From Actinomadura montaniterrae (GTDB taxonomy: Bacteria > Actinomycetota > Actinomycetes > Streptosporangiales > Streptosporangiaceae), in the NCBI RefSeq assembly GCF_008923365.1, contig NZ_WBMR01000055.1, forward strand, positions 1 to 48,191: a stretch of DNA of 48,191 nt, in the 5' to 3' direction. The notes under the pieces are model-generated. The model made no database searches. It was not told the DNA's origin and saw nothing but the letters and a program-made list of their open reading frames with translations. The first letter of the stretch is position 1. Every line of letters begins with the position of its first letter. A program made the translations under genes and the position numbers. Below, piece after piece: positions 7,835 to 15,226 of the stretch.

Positions 7835-8470
7835 ATGGCGCGCCCCTCCGAACCGCCCGGCTCCGAACCGCCCGGCGAACGGCTCCCCGCCACGGCGTGG
7901 GCCGTGCTCGGCGTCCTCTCCTTCGGCGAGGGGCTGACCGGCTACGAGATCCGCCAGTGGGCCGAGCACATCCTGCGGTTCTTCTACTGGAGCCCCGCGA
8001 TGAGCCAGATCTACACCGAGCTCAAGCGGCTGGAACGCGTCGGCTACGCCGAATCGCACCTCGGCACCGCCGCCGACGGCCGGTCCCGGCGCGTCTACAC
8101 CATCACCCCCGCCGGCCGCGACGCGCTCACCGGCTGGGTCGAGCGGGCCCCGGTCGAACCGCCCGTCCTCAAGCACGGCACGGCCCTGCGCGTGTGGCTC
8201 GGCCACCTCGCCACGCCCGAGCGGCTCCGCCAGATCGTGACCGAGCACCGCGACGACGCCCAGCGGCTGCTGGAGGAGGCGGAGTACTCCCGCTCGTACG
8301 CGGCGTCCGTGTCCGGGTGGGCCTACCCCGAACTGGTGGCGCGCTGGGCGACCCGCTACTACGCGGCCGAACGCGACCTGGCCGACCAGATGCTCGCCGA
8401 CCTGGACGAGCTGCTCGCGTCCGGGCGGGCCGTCCCGCCCGCGGGCACGCCCACCCGGGCCTCGGGCTGA
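7835..8470 (+). CDS. PadR-family transcriptional regulator
   Basis: Encodes 211 residues from ATG 7835; an in-frame GTG at 7817 is a weaker alternative. The N-terminal winged helix (LPATAWAVLGVLSFGE, then a YWSPAMSQIYTELKRLE recognition helix and a RVYTIT wing) is typical of PadR. A C-terminal coiled dimerisation domain follows (VLKHGTALRVWLGHL). It is clearly paralogous to the PadR at 10664-11314. PadR proteins repress catabolic genes and are released by aromatic or acyl ligands. The gene abuts the convergent acyl-CoA ligase gene with no spacer: the two stop codons form TGATCA. Confidence 0.92.
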   Translation: MARPSEPPGSEPPGERLPATAWAVLGVLSFGEGLTGYEIRQWAEHILRFFYWSPAMSQIYTELKRLERVGYAESHLGTAADGRSRRVYTITPAGRDALTGWVERAPVEPPVLKHGTALRVWLGHLATPERLRQIVTEHRDDAQRLLEEAEYSRSYAASVSGWAYPELVARWATRYYAAERDLADQMLADLDELLASGRAVPPAGTPTRASG

Positions 8471-10051
8471 TCACGCGCGCTCCCGCAGCTCGCCCTTGAC
8501 GACCTTCCCGCTCGCGTTGCGGGGCAGCTCGTCCACGACGTGGAAGTGCCGGGGCACCTTGAAGTTGGCGAGGCGCTCGCGCAGCCACCCGGTCAGCTCC
8601 GCGTCGTCGATCCCCGTGCCGCCCTCGGCCGGGACCAGGAACGCGGCGCCGACCTCGCCGAGCCGCGCGTCCGGCACCCCGATGACCGCCGCGTCCGCGA
8701 TCGCCGGATGCCGGACGAGGACGCCCTCGATCTCCGCCGGGTAGGCGTTGAACCCGCCGACCACGAACATGTCCTTGATCCGGCCGGTGACGGTCAGGTA
8801 GCCGCGCTCGTCGAGGCGGCCGCAGTCGCCCGTGCGCAGCCAGCCGTCCGCGTCGATGGCCTGCGCGGTGGCGTCCGGGTCGTCCAGGTAGCCCTTCATC
8901 ACGTTGTAGCCGCGCACGAGGATCTCGCCGGTCTCGCCGGGCGGCAGCGGCCGCCCGTCGGCCGCGGCGATCCGGATCTCGGTGCCCGGCAGGGCCGGGC
9001 CGGTGGTGCGCGCGACGGTCTCGGCGTCGGCGTCCACCGGGCAGACCGACGCGACGCCGCATGCCTCGCTCAGCCCGTAGGCCGTGAACACGTCCGGCAC
9101 GCCGAGCTCGGCGCGGATCCGGCGGACGAGGTCGACCGGCACGTCGGCCGCGCCCGTCCCCGCGAGCCGCAGCGCGTGCGGCGGCCGGGCGGGCAGCGCG
9201 AGCAGCGACGAGAAGATCGTCGGCGGGCCCATCAGCACGGTGACCCGCTCGTCGGCGAGCCGCCGCGCGGCGCGCTCCGCGTCGAACACCGCCTCCGGCA
9301 GCATCGTCGCGCCGTTCAACAGGCAGGCGAGCACGCCCGCCTTGTAGCCGAACGTGTGGAAGAACGGGTTGATCAGCAGGTACCGGTCGCCCGGCCTCAG
9401 CGTGGCGACCTCGCTCCAGGCCTGGAAGACGCGGAGCGTCTGGCCGTGCGTCGACATGGCGCCCTTGGGACGCCCGGTGGTGCCGGAGGTGAAGACGATG
9501 TCGCACACGTCCTCGGCGCGCACCGCCTCCGCCCGCTTCCGCGCTTCCTCCGCGCTCACGGATGCACCGCCCGCGAGGTGATCGGCCCAGCTCACGGCGG
9601 TGCCGTCGGGCTCTCCTTCCAGCAGGACGGTCAGCCGGAGGCCGGGCAGGTCGGCGCCCGAGGCGGCCAGCATCGCCGGATAGTCGGTGCCGAGGAACCC
9701 GCGCACGGTGAACAGCGCGGTGGCGCGGCTGCGGCGCAGGATGTCGGCCGCCTCGGCGGCCCGGTAGCGGGTGTTCAGCGGCACGAGCACCGCGCCCGCG
9801 CTCACCAGCCCGAGCGCCGCGACGACCCACTCCGCGCTGTTCGGCGCCCAGATCGCCACCCGGTCGCCGGGCCGGACACCGGCCCCGGCCGCCGCCCGCG
9901 CCGCCGCCTCGACGTCGGCTCCGAGCTGCGCGAACGTCCGGCGGACCGGGCCGTGCGCGGTCTCGGTCACCAGCGCCTCGCGGTCGCCGTGGACGCGGGC
10001 CGCGTGCCGGACGAGCGCGGGGATCGTGGCGGGGGTCAGGTCGGCTGGCAT
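8471..10051 (-). CDS. fadD3: Acyl-CoA synthetase, FadD3-like
   Basis: Encodes 526 residues from ATG 10051, with GGAG 7 nt upstream. It is an ANL-superfamily ligase: the P-loop TSGTTGRPKG is at residues 188-197, NPFFHTFGYKAG and YGLSEA follow, and the C-terminal catalytic Lys sits in ASGKVVKG (K516). The NTRY and NPFFH-x-FGYKAG stretches closely match mycobacterial FadD3, which activates the steroid C/D-ring propanoate (HIP) to its CoA ester using ATP. The steroid context supports this, but related side-chain ligases share these motifs, so substrate is not proven. It is transcribed away from the flavin reductase gene, with operator-like sites in the spacer. Confidence 0.9.
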   Translation of the reverse strand: MPADLTPATIPALVRHAARVHGDREALVTETAHGPVRRTFAQLGADVEAAARAAAGAGVRPGDRVAIWAPNSAEWVVAALGLVSAGAVLVPLNTRYRAAEAADILRRSRATALFTVRGFLGTDYPAMLAASGADLPGLRLTVLLEGEPDGTAVSWADHLAGGASVSAEEARKRAEAVRAEDVCDIVFTSGTTGRPKGAMSTHGQTLRVFQAWSEVATLRPGDRYLLINPFFHTFGYKAGVLACLLNGATMLPEAVFDAERAARRLADERVTVLMGPPTIFSSLLALPARPPHALRLAGTGAADVPVDLVRRIRAELGVPDVFTAYGLSEACGVASVCPVDADAETVARTTGPALPGTEIRIAAADGRPLPPGETGEILVRGYNVMKGYLDDPDATAQAIDADGWLRTGDCGRLDERGYLTVTGRIKDMFVVGGFNAYPAEIEGVLVRHPAIADAAVIGVPDARLGEVGAAFLVPAEGGTGIDDAELTGWLRERLANFKVPRHFHVVDELPRNASGKVVKGELRERA

Positions 10052-10088
10052 CGTCGCTCCTTCGGGCCGGACGGGGGAGCCGGGCGCC

Positions 10089-10118
10089 TTGACATGGAAC
10101 CACAGGGATGCTTCTAAT
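10089..10118 (+). promoter_or_regulatory. Sigma70-type promoter for the flavin reductase gene
   Basis: TTGACA at 10089-10094 is followed 18 nt later by TCTAAT (10113-10118), about 50 bp before the start codon at 10168. The -10 element overlaps the operator-like repeat at 10112-10123, so a bound regulator would block the promoter. Confidence 0.5.
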
Positions 10119-10138
10119 CGGAATGTTTCTATTAGAAA
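10112..10138. promoter_or_regulatory. Shared island operator, copy 2 (two adjacent palindromes)
   Basis: TTCTAATCGGAA (10112-10123) differs from the 15127-15138 core at one of 12 positions. It is followed at once by the perfect palindrome TTTCTA-T-TAGAAA (10126-10138). The pair sits between the divergent fadD3-like and flavin reductase genes, overlapping the predicted -10 box of the latter. Confidence 0.6.
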
Positions 10139-10167
10139 TATATCGATTCGATGCATCGGGAGGACGC

Positions 10168-10674
10168 ATGGCGGCGCACGCGACGATGGAGGAGACGGTG
10201 GAGCCGGTCAGCGGGGAGCGGATGCGCCGGGTCCTCGGCACGTTCTGCACGGGCGTCGTGGTCGTCACGGCGATGGACGGCGACGAGCCGGTCGGCATGG
10301 CGTGCCAGTCGTTCTCGTCGCTGTCGCTGGACCCGCCCCTGGTGTGCTTCTGCCCCGGCGCCGCGTCCACGACCTGGCCGCGGGTGCGCGCCGCGGGCCG
10401 GTTCGCGGTGAACGTCCTGGCCGCGGATCAGGGCGAGGTGTGCCGGGCGATGGCGGGCCGGGACAAGTTCGCCGGCGTGCCCTGGACGCCGGGGCCGGGC
10501 GGTTCGCCGCTGCTGGACGGCGCGCTGGCGTGGATCGAGGCCGACATCGAGCGGGAGCTGCCGGGCGGCGACCACTCCATCGTGGTCGGGCGGGTCCGCG
10601 ACCTGGCCGCCGGGCGGGCCGAGCGGCCGCTGCTGTTCTTCCGCGGCGGCTTCGGCCATGCGCTCACGAGCTGA
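10168..10674 (+). CDS. Flavin reductase family protein (HsaB-like paralogue)
   Basis: Encodes 168 residues from ATG 10168 with GGGAGG just upstream. Motifs are those of the small NAD(P)H:FMN/FAD reductase partners of two-component monooxygenases: GTFCTGVVVVTA, ACQSFSSLSLDPPLV, FAVNVLA, DKFAG, GDHSIVVG. It is paralogous to the hsaB at 16390-16878 but has no adjacent acyl-CoA-dehydrogenase-type oxygenase. It may supply reduced flavin to the LLM monooxygenase at 11416 or back up hsaB. The 3' end overlaps the convergent PadR gene by 11 bp. Confidence 0.92.
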   Translation: MAAHATMEETVEPVSGERMRRVLGTFCTGVVVVTAMDGDEPVGMACQSFSSLSLDPPLVCFCPGAASTTWPRVRAAGRFAVNVLAADQGEVCRAMAGRDKFAGVPWTPGPGGSPLLDGALAWIEADIERELPGGDHSIVVGRVRDLAAGRAERPLLFFRGGFGHALTS

Positions 10675-11314
10675 GCGGCCGGCCCTTCGCGGATCCGGCG
10701 GCGAGCTCGTCCAGGTCGGCGAGCATCGTGCGGGTCAGTTCGCGCTCGGCCTCGTAGTAGCGCTGGGACCAGCGCAGCACCAGCTCCGGGTAGGCCCACT
10801 CGGCCACCTCGGCGGCGCCGTCGGCGTCGGCCTGCGCCCGCCGGCTCATCTTCTCGGCGTACTCGCCGTGCTGCTCGAGGATCTCGCGGAGCCGGGCCGG
10901 TTCCATCAGGTGGCCGAGCCAGGTGCGGAGCATGACCCCGTGCTTGAGGACGGGCGGCTCGACGGGCGCCTCGCGCGCCCAGCGCGACACCGCGGCCATG
11001 CCCTCCTCGGTGATGGTGTAGACGCGCTTGCCACGGGTGCTCTCGGTCAGCTCGACGCGGGACGTGGCGTACCCGATCTTCTCCAGCCGCTTCAGCTCGC
11101 CGTAGATCTGGCTGTAGGAGGGGCTCCAGTAGAAGAACTTGAGGCTCCAGTCGGCCCACTTCTTCAGGTCGTAGCCGGAGAGCTCCTCGCCGAAGGACAG
11201 CAGCCCGAGCACGGCCCAGCTGGTCGGCGGCAGGTTCGGGATCCCGTCCTGTGCCGCCCTGTCCTCCGCCGTGCCGTTCCGGGGTGCGCTGCCGCTCGTC
11301 GCCGTGTCGCTCAC
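10664..11314 (-). CDS. PadR-family transcriptional regulator (second paralogue)
   Basis: Encodes 216 residues. The winged-helix N-terminus (LPPTSWAVLGLLSFGEE, then YWSPSYSQIYGELKRLE and RVYTIT) and C-terminal helices (VEPPVLKHGVMLRTWLGHL, WAYPELVLRW) align closely with the PadR at 7835-8470. The two form a recent-looking paralogous pair in one island. It diverges from the LLM monooxygenase gene across a 101-bp spacer holding another copy of the shared operator-like sequence. It probably represses its own promoter and that of the neighbour; this is inference. Confidence 0.93.
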   Translation of the reverse strand: MSDTATSGSAPRNGTAEDRAAQDGIPNLPPTSWAVLGLLSFGEELSGYDLKKWADWSLKFFYWSPSYSQIYGELKRLEKIGYATSRVELTESTRGKRVYTITEEGMAAVSRWAREAPVEPPVLKHGVMLRTWLGHLMEPARLREILEQHGEYAEKMSRRAQADADGAAEVAEWAYPELVLRWSQRYYEAERELTRTMLADLDELAAGSAKGRPLSS

Positions 11315-11378
11315 CCGGCCAGCCTAGCCGCCGCGGCATGCCGGACGGTCATGTGGCGGTCCCGGCATATATCTGTTA

Positions 11379-11399
11379 GGAATATTCCGAACCGAAATA
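11379..11399. promoter_or_regulatory. Shared island operator, copy 3 (PadR/LLM divergent region)
   Basis: A perfect GGAATATTCC palindrome (11379-11388) overlaps TATTCCGAACCGAAATA (11383-11399), which matches the copy at 7764 at 12 of 17 positions. It lies 16-37 bp before the LLM gene start. It is the weakest of the four copies. Confidence 0.45.
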
Positions 11400-11415
11400 C
11401 TGGAGGTGCCCCCCG

Positions 11416-12549
11416 ATGCAGTTCTCGATGATCTTCGAGGCCCAGCTGGCGAAGCCGACGCCGGAGCGCGAGCGTCGGCTCCTGCTCGACAGCGTCGAGC
11501 AGGCCGTCTACGGGGAGGAGATGGGCTTCGACCGCGTCTGGGCCGTCGAGCACCACGGGCTCGAGCGCTACGCCCACATGACCGCGTCCGAGATCTTCCT
11601 CAGCTGGGTCGCCGCCCGGACGTCCCGGATCCGCATCGGGCACGGCGTGATCTGCATGCCGTTCAACTACAACCACCCGGTCCGGGTGGCCGAGCGGGTC
11701 GGCATGCTGGACGCGCTGTCGGGCGGCCGTCTCGACGTCGGCGGCGGCCGCGGCTCCACCCGCATGGAGATGGGCATGTACGGCGTCGAGCCGTCCGAGA
11801 CGTACCCGCAGATGGAGGAGTCGCTGCGGTTCCTCGCCAACGCCTGGCGCAAGGACGAGGTCGACTGGCACACCGACCTGCTCGACGTCGGTCCCGCGAA
11901 GATCCTTCCGCGTCCCGTGCAGAGCCCGCACCCGCCGCTCTACATGGCCTGCTCCAAGCGCGACACCGTCAAGCTCGCCGCCGCGCTCGGCGTCGGCGCC
12001 CTGGTGATGGGCTTCGCCGGCCCCGAGGAGGTCAAGGAGATGTACGACCTCTACTGGGACACCGTCCGCACGCGCACCCCGGAGCGGCTCGTCACCACCG
12101 ACACGACCGACAAGTTCGTGGCGCTCTGCCCGACGATCGTGCTGGACGACGGCGACCGCGCCCTCCGGATCGGCGCGCGCGGCCAGCGGTTCTTCGCCGA
12201 GTCCATCGCGCACTGGTACGGCCACGGCCCCGCCCCCGCCGAGGACACCGAGGACGACGACAACATCGCCGCGCTCGCCCGCGACAAGGAGGCCCTCGTC
12301 GCCAAGCTCAACGAGGCCAACATCCCGGCCCGCCCGCAGGACACCGGCACCTTCAACGCCGAGCACGCCTACGGCACCGCCGAGTACGCGATCGAGTACG
12401 TCCAGCGGCTCGCCGACATCGGCGTGGACGAGATCATGTGCCTGATCCAGATGGGCACCGTCCCGCAGGACGTGTGCATGGAGACGATCCGGCAGTGGGG
12501 CGAGACCGTCATCCCGCACTTCCGGGGCGCCGGCAAGGCCCGGGCATGA
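11416..12549 (+). CDS. LLM-class flavin-dependent monooxygenase
   Basis: Encodes 377 residues, starting MQFSMIFEAQ, with the TIM-barrel luciferase-like features WAVEHHGLERY, IRIGHGV and ALSGGRLDVGGGRG. TGGAGG lies 8-13 nt before the ATG. Members use reduced FMN or F420 to oxygenate or oxidise substrates. No F420-specific marker is evident to me. The stop overlaps the start of the next SDR (ATGA), so both are translated together. Placement next to a free flavin reductase and a FadD3-like ligase suggests a second oxygenation step for a steroid or related carboxylate; the substrate is unknown. Confidence 0.9.
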   Translation: MQFSMIFEAQLAKPTPERERRLLLDSVEQAVYGEEMGFDRVWAVEHHGLERYAHMTASEIFLSWVAARTSRIRIGHGVICMPFNYNHPVRVAERVGMLDALSGGRLDVGGGRGSTRMEMGMYGVEPSETYPQMEESLRFLANAWRKDEVDWHTDLLDVGPAKILPRPVQSPHPPLYMACSKRDTVKLAAALGVGALVMGFAGPEEVKEMYDLYWDTVRTRTPERLVTTDTTDKFVALCPTIVLDDGDRALRIGARGQRFFAESIAHWYGHGPAPAEDTEDDDNIAALARDKEALVAKLNEANIPARPQDTGTFNAEHAYGTAEYAIEYVQRLADIGVDEIMCLIQMGTVPQDVCMETIRQWGETVIPHFRGAGKARA

Positions 12550-14183
12550 GGCTCGATGGGAAGGTCGCGGTCGTCACGGGCGCCGCGCGCGGGCAGGGCG
12601 AGGCCGAGGCGCGGATGTTCGCCGACGCCGGCGCCCGGGTCGTGCTCACCGACGTCCGGGAGGCCGAGGGCGCGGCCGTGGCGGGGTCCATCGGGGACGC
12701 CGCCCGGTTCGTCCGCCACGACGTGGCCTCGGCCGGTGACTGGGAGCGGGTGGTCGCCGTCGCCCGCGAGGAGTTCGGCGGCGTCGACGTGCTGGTCAAC
12801 AACGCCGCGATCTGGCGCACCGCCCCGGTCGCCGAGGAGACCCGCGAGAACTTCGAGGAGATCCTGCGGATCAACCTCGTCGGCCCGTTTCTCGGTGTCC
12901 AGGCCGTGGTGCCCGCGATGCGCGAGCGGGGCGGCGGCTCGATCGTGAACATCTCCTCGACGGCCGGGCTGCGCGGCATCCGCGGGCACTCCGCCTACGG
13001 CGCGAGCAAGTTCGGGCTGCGCGGCCTGACCCTGTCCGCCGCGCTCGACCTCGGCGCGGACGGGATCCGCGTCAACTCCGTCCATCCCGGCGTGATCGAC
13101 ACCCCGATGATCGCGAGCATCGGGGTGGAGCGCGGGGCGGGCAAGGCGCCGCGCGTCCCGCTCGGCCGCGCCGGGATCCCCGAGGACGTCGCGGGCCTCG
13201 TCCTGTTCCTCGCCTCGGACGCGTCCGCCTACATCACCGGCGCCGAATTCGCCGTGGACGGCGGCCTCAGCACCGGCTGACCCCGTCGAGGTGTGGCGGA
13301 GGCGGGCCTGGGTGCGGGCGTCGACGCCCAGGCCGACGCGCAGGTAGCGGTCGAGCGTGCCGTACGAGCGGCGCACCTCGTCGAGCGCCGAGTCCAGGTA
13401 GTCGGCGCGGACCTCCTGGATCGGGATCAGCAGGTCGGGGTCCTCCATGTATCCGGCCGCCTTCAGTTGCGCCCGCGTGGCCGCGTCGGCGTCCCGCCGG
13501 TACTCGTTCGACAGCAGGTAGTCGTACCGCGCGGTCGCGTCCGGGACGCCGAGCGCGCGCAGCAGCAGGTAGCTCATCCAGCCGGTCCGGTCCTTGCCGC
13601 TGGTGCAGTGGAAGACCAGCGGCGTCCCCGGCCGGTCGGCGGCGTCGCGCAGCGTGCGGCCGAACGCCGCGCGCGAACCGGCGTCGCTGACGAACGTCCG
13701 GTACAGCGTGCGCATGATCTCCGCGCCGCGCCCGCCGCCGAGCACCGCCTCCTGCTTCGCCGGGTCCTTCGACCCGATCGCCGCGTTCACGGCCGCGTAC
13801 ATGCCGCCGTCGGAGATCGGGCGCGCCGTGACGGCGAGGCCGGGCGGCAGCCGGTCCGCGCCGTCGCCGGCGACCTCGCCCGGCGTGCGGAAGTCCACGA
13901 CCTCGCGGACGCCGAGCCGGGCCAGCGCGCCGAGGTCGGCGTCCGTCGTGCGGTTCAGCGCGTCCGTCCGGAACACCAGGCCGGGCCGCACGCGCGCGTG
14001 CGAGACCGTCCGGTATCCGCCGAGGTCGCGGAAGTTGACGGTGCCCTGCAGCGCGTCCTGTGCCGCCGCGGTGGCCGCGGGCGCGGCGGCCGGCACGGGC
14101 GCCGCCGCGACGGCGGCGGGGGAGACGAGCAGGCCGCCCGCCGCGACGAGCGCGGCGACGCCCGCACCACGAATCGAAGGCAT
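12369..14183 (-). CDS. Secreted tyrosine-protein phosphatase with run-on C-terminus
   Basis: ATG 14183 follows AGGAGG by 6 nt. The product opens with a Sec signal peptide (hydrophobic residues 5-28, Ala-rich cleavage region). It continues with NFRDLGGYRT and the P-loop HC-TSGKD-RTG at residues 192-200 (Cys193, Arg199), the signature of the MptpB-like dual-specificity/tyrosine phosphatases. The homologous part ends near residue 300 (about base 13284). With no stop there, the frame stays open a further 300 or so residues antisense through the SDR and into the LLM gene. A stop in the alternative frame at 13267 suggests that a 1-nt shift or a lost stop created the run-on. The N-terminal 300 residues are the reliable part. 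Confidence 0.8.
   Translation of the reverse strand: MPSIRGAGVAALVAAGGLLVSPAAVAAAPVPAAAPAATAAAQDALQGTVNFRDLGGYRTVSHARVRPGLVFRTDALNRTTDADLGALARLGVREVVDFRTPGEVAGDGADRLPPGLAVTARPISDGGMYAAVNAAIGSKDPAKQEAVLGGGRGAEIMRTLYRTFVSDAGSRAAFGRTLRDAADRPGTPLVFHCTSGKDRTGWMSYLLLRALGVPDATARYDYLLSNEYRRDADAATRAQLKAAGYMEDPDLLIPIQEVRADYLDSALDEVRRSYGTLDRYLRVGLGVDARTQARLRHTSTGSAGAEAAVHGEFGAGDVGGRVRGEEQDEARDVLGDPGAAERDARRLARPALHPDARDHRGVDHAGMDGVDADPVRAEVERGGQGQAAQPELARAVGGVPADAAQPGRRGDVHDRAAAPLAHRGHHGLDTEKRADEVDPQDLLEVLAGLLGDRGGAPDRGVVDQHVDAAELLAGDGDHPLPVTGRGHVVADEPGGVPDGPRHGRALGLPDVGEHDPGAGVGEHPRLGLALPARGARDDRDLPIEPHARALPAPRKCGMTVSPHCRIVSMHTSCGTVPIWIRHMISSTPMSASRWTYSIAYSAVP
12546..13280 (+). CDS. SDR-family oxidoreductase
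   Basis: Encodes 244 residues from the ATG that overlaps the LLM stop by 4 bp; the longer upstream open frame is only the LLM gene's shadow. It has the TGAARGQG cofactor motif, NNA (Ala replacing the usual Gly of NNAG), SSTAG, YGASK catalytic Tyr/Lys and HPGVIDTPM. It resembles 3-alpha/20-beta-hydroxysteroid dehydrogenases and the other two SDRs of the island. It probably oxidises or reduces a hydroxyl or keto group on the LLM enzyme's substrate or product. Its 3' half lies opposite a run-on frame from the phosphatase gene. Confidence 0.92.
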   Translation: MRLDGKVAVVTGAARGQGEAEARMFADAGARVVLTDVREAEGAAVAGSIGDAARFVRHDVASAGDWERVVAVAREEFGGVDVLVNNAAIWRTAPVAEETRENFEEILRINLVGPFLGVQAVVPAMRERGGGSIVNISSTAGLRGIRGHSAYGASKFGLRGLTLSAALDLGADGIRVNSVHPGVIDTPMIASIGVERGAGKAPRVPLGRAGIPEDVAGLVLFLASDASAYITGAEFAVDGGLSTG

Positions 14184-14290
14184 GGGGATCCTCCTGGAAG
14201 GGGGGTGAGAGGTGGCTCACACCGTAGGAACCCCTGCCGGGCGCGCCTCCGCGCTTTCCCGATGAGCGGGAGGCCGATCCGGGCGCCGCG

Positions 14291-15079
14291 TCAGCGGGTG
14301 CGGGTGCGGGGGGTGGCGGTGAAGAGGGCGCGCCACACGTCGCGGGCGGTGGTCAGCAGCGGCGGGACGACGCGGCGCGCGTCCATCCGGGACGGCGGGC
14401 CGCAGACGGAGATCGCCGCGACGCCGCGCCCGGTCGCGTCGCGCAGCGGCGCGGCGACGCAGGACACGCCCCGGTGCCCCTCCTCGCGGTCGAACGCGAC
14501 GCCGTGGTCGCGGATGTAGGCCAGCTCGCGGCGGAGCGCGCCCGGGTCGGTGATCGTGAACTTGGTGCGGGCGGGCAGCCCGGCGGCGAGCGTCTCGGCG
14601 AGCTCGTCCTCGCCGGCGAACGCCAGCAGGGCCTTGCCGGCGCCGGTGCAGTAGGCGGGCTGCCGGCCGCCGAGCCGGGACGGCACGCGCCCCTCCGGCC
14701 CGTCGCCGATCTTCTCCAGGTAGACGATCTCGGGCCCGTCGAGCACGGCGAGGTGCACCAGCATGCCGGTGGTCTCGTGCAGCCGGCGCAGGTGGGGGAG
14801 GGACGTCTCGCGCAGCCGGTTCTGGTGCACGGCGAGCGCGCCGAGCTCGAGCAGGCCGAGGCCGAGCCGGTAGCGCGACCCGGTCCGCTCCAGGGCGCGC
14901 AGCTGGACGAGCTGGTCGAGGATGCGGTGCACCGACGAGCGGGGCAGGCCGGTGCGCCGGACCACGTCGCTCATCGACAGCTCGGGGCTCGTGCTCGTGA
15001 AGGAGTACAGGATGCGGGCCGCGCGGGCGAGCATCGAGGACTCCAGGGGCGGCGCGGACGCCGCGGCGGGTGCCGCCAT
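14291..15079 (-). CDS. IclR-family transcriptional regulator
   Basis: Encodes 262 residues from ATG 15079, with GGAGG 9 nt upstream; an in-frame start at 15157 lacks this signal. The N-terminal winged HTH (LSMSDVVRRTGLPRSSVHRILDQL) and C-terminal IclR effector domain (SRLGGRQPAYCTGAGKALLA, YIRDHGVAFDREEGHRGVSC) are complete. It diverges from hsaA over 147 bp containing the shared operator and a separate perfect inverted repeat at 15165-15186, a plausible site for this protein. It is likely a local regulator of the hsaA-kshA operon; activator or repressor cannot be told. Confidence 0.92.
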   Translation of the reverse strand: MAAPAAASAPPLESSMLARAARILYSFTSTSPELSMSDVVRRTGLPRSSVHRILDQLVQLRALERTGSRYRLGLGLLELGALAVHQNRLRETSLPHLRRLHETTGMLVHLAVLDGPEIVYLEKIGDGPEGRVPSRLGGRQPAYCTGAGKALLAFAGEDELAETLAAGLPARTKFTITDPGALRRELAYIRDHGVAFDREEGHRGVSCVAAPLRDATGRGVAAISVCGPPSRMDARRVVPPLLTTARDVWRALFTATPRTRTR

Positions 15080-15122
15080 GGGGTGGTTCCTCCCGGCTTG
15101 TCTCCCACTCAGCGGGAAGTTG

Positions 15123-15142
15123 GTATTTCTAATTGGAACACC
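15123..15142. promoter_or_regulatory. Shared island operator, copy 4 (IclR/hsaA divergent region)
   Basis: GTATTTCTAATTGGAACACC contains the core TTCTAATTGGAA (15127-15138) and outer GGT...ACC symmetry. It matches the 7764-7783 copy at 17 of 20 positions. It lies 84 bp before the hsaA start, where it could control the core steroid operon. Confidence 0.6.
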
Positions 15143-15164
15143 ATGCCTAGCGTGCACGCAACTC

Positions 15165-15186
15165 CCGGGTGAGCCGGATCACCCGG
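15165..15186. promoter_or_regulatory. Perfect inverted repeat in the hsaA leader
   Basis: CCGGGTGA-N6-TCACCCGG has perfect 8-bp arms and ends 40 bp before the hsaA start. It could be an operator for the divergent IclR protein or a leader hairpin. It differs in sequence from the shared island operator. Confidence 0.5.
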
Positions 15187-15226
15187 AACGGCGCCCGGGG
15201 GACGAGTGTCCGAGCAAGGAGCGAGC

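Noticed and set aside
6010..7893. A single 627-residue protein joining the esterase to upstream sequence.
   Set aside because: The upstream half is an out-of-frame reading of the SDR gene; the true esterase start is ATG 6963, 2 bp after the SDR stop.
11406..13280. A 624-residue fusion ending in the SDR.
   Set aside because: The first 380 residues are the wrong frame of the LLM gene; the SDR starts at ATG 12546 with a normal ATGA overlap.
13267..14220. An alternative minus-strand frame over the phosphatase gene.
   Set aside because: It lacks the NFRDLGG and HC-x5-R motifs. It is useful only because its stop marks where a frameshifted phosphatase would end.
7764..15142. The shared operator as a KstR or KstR2 site.
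   Set aside because: The copies fit neither TnnAACnnGTTnnA nor the CAAG/CTTG-type KstR2 palindrome, so I propose PadR or IclR control.
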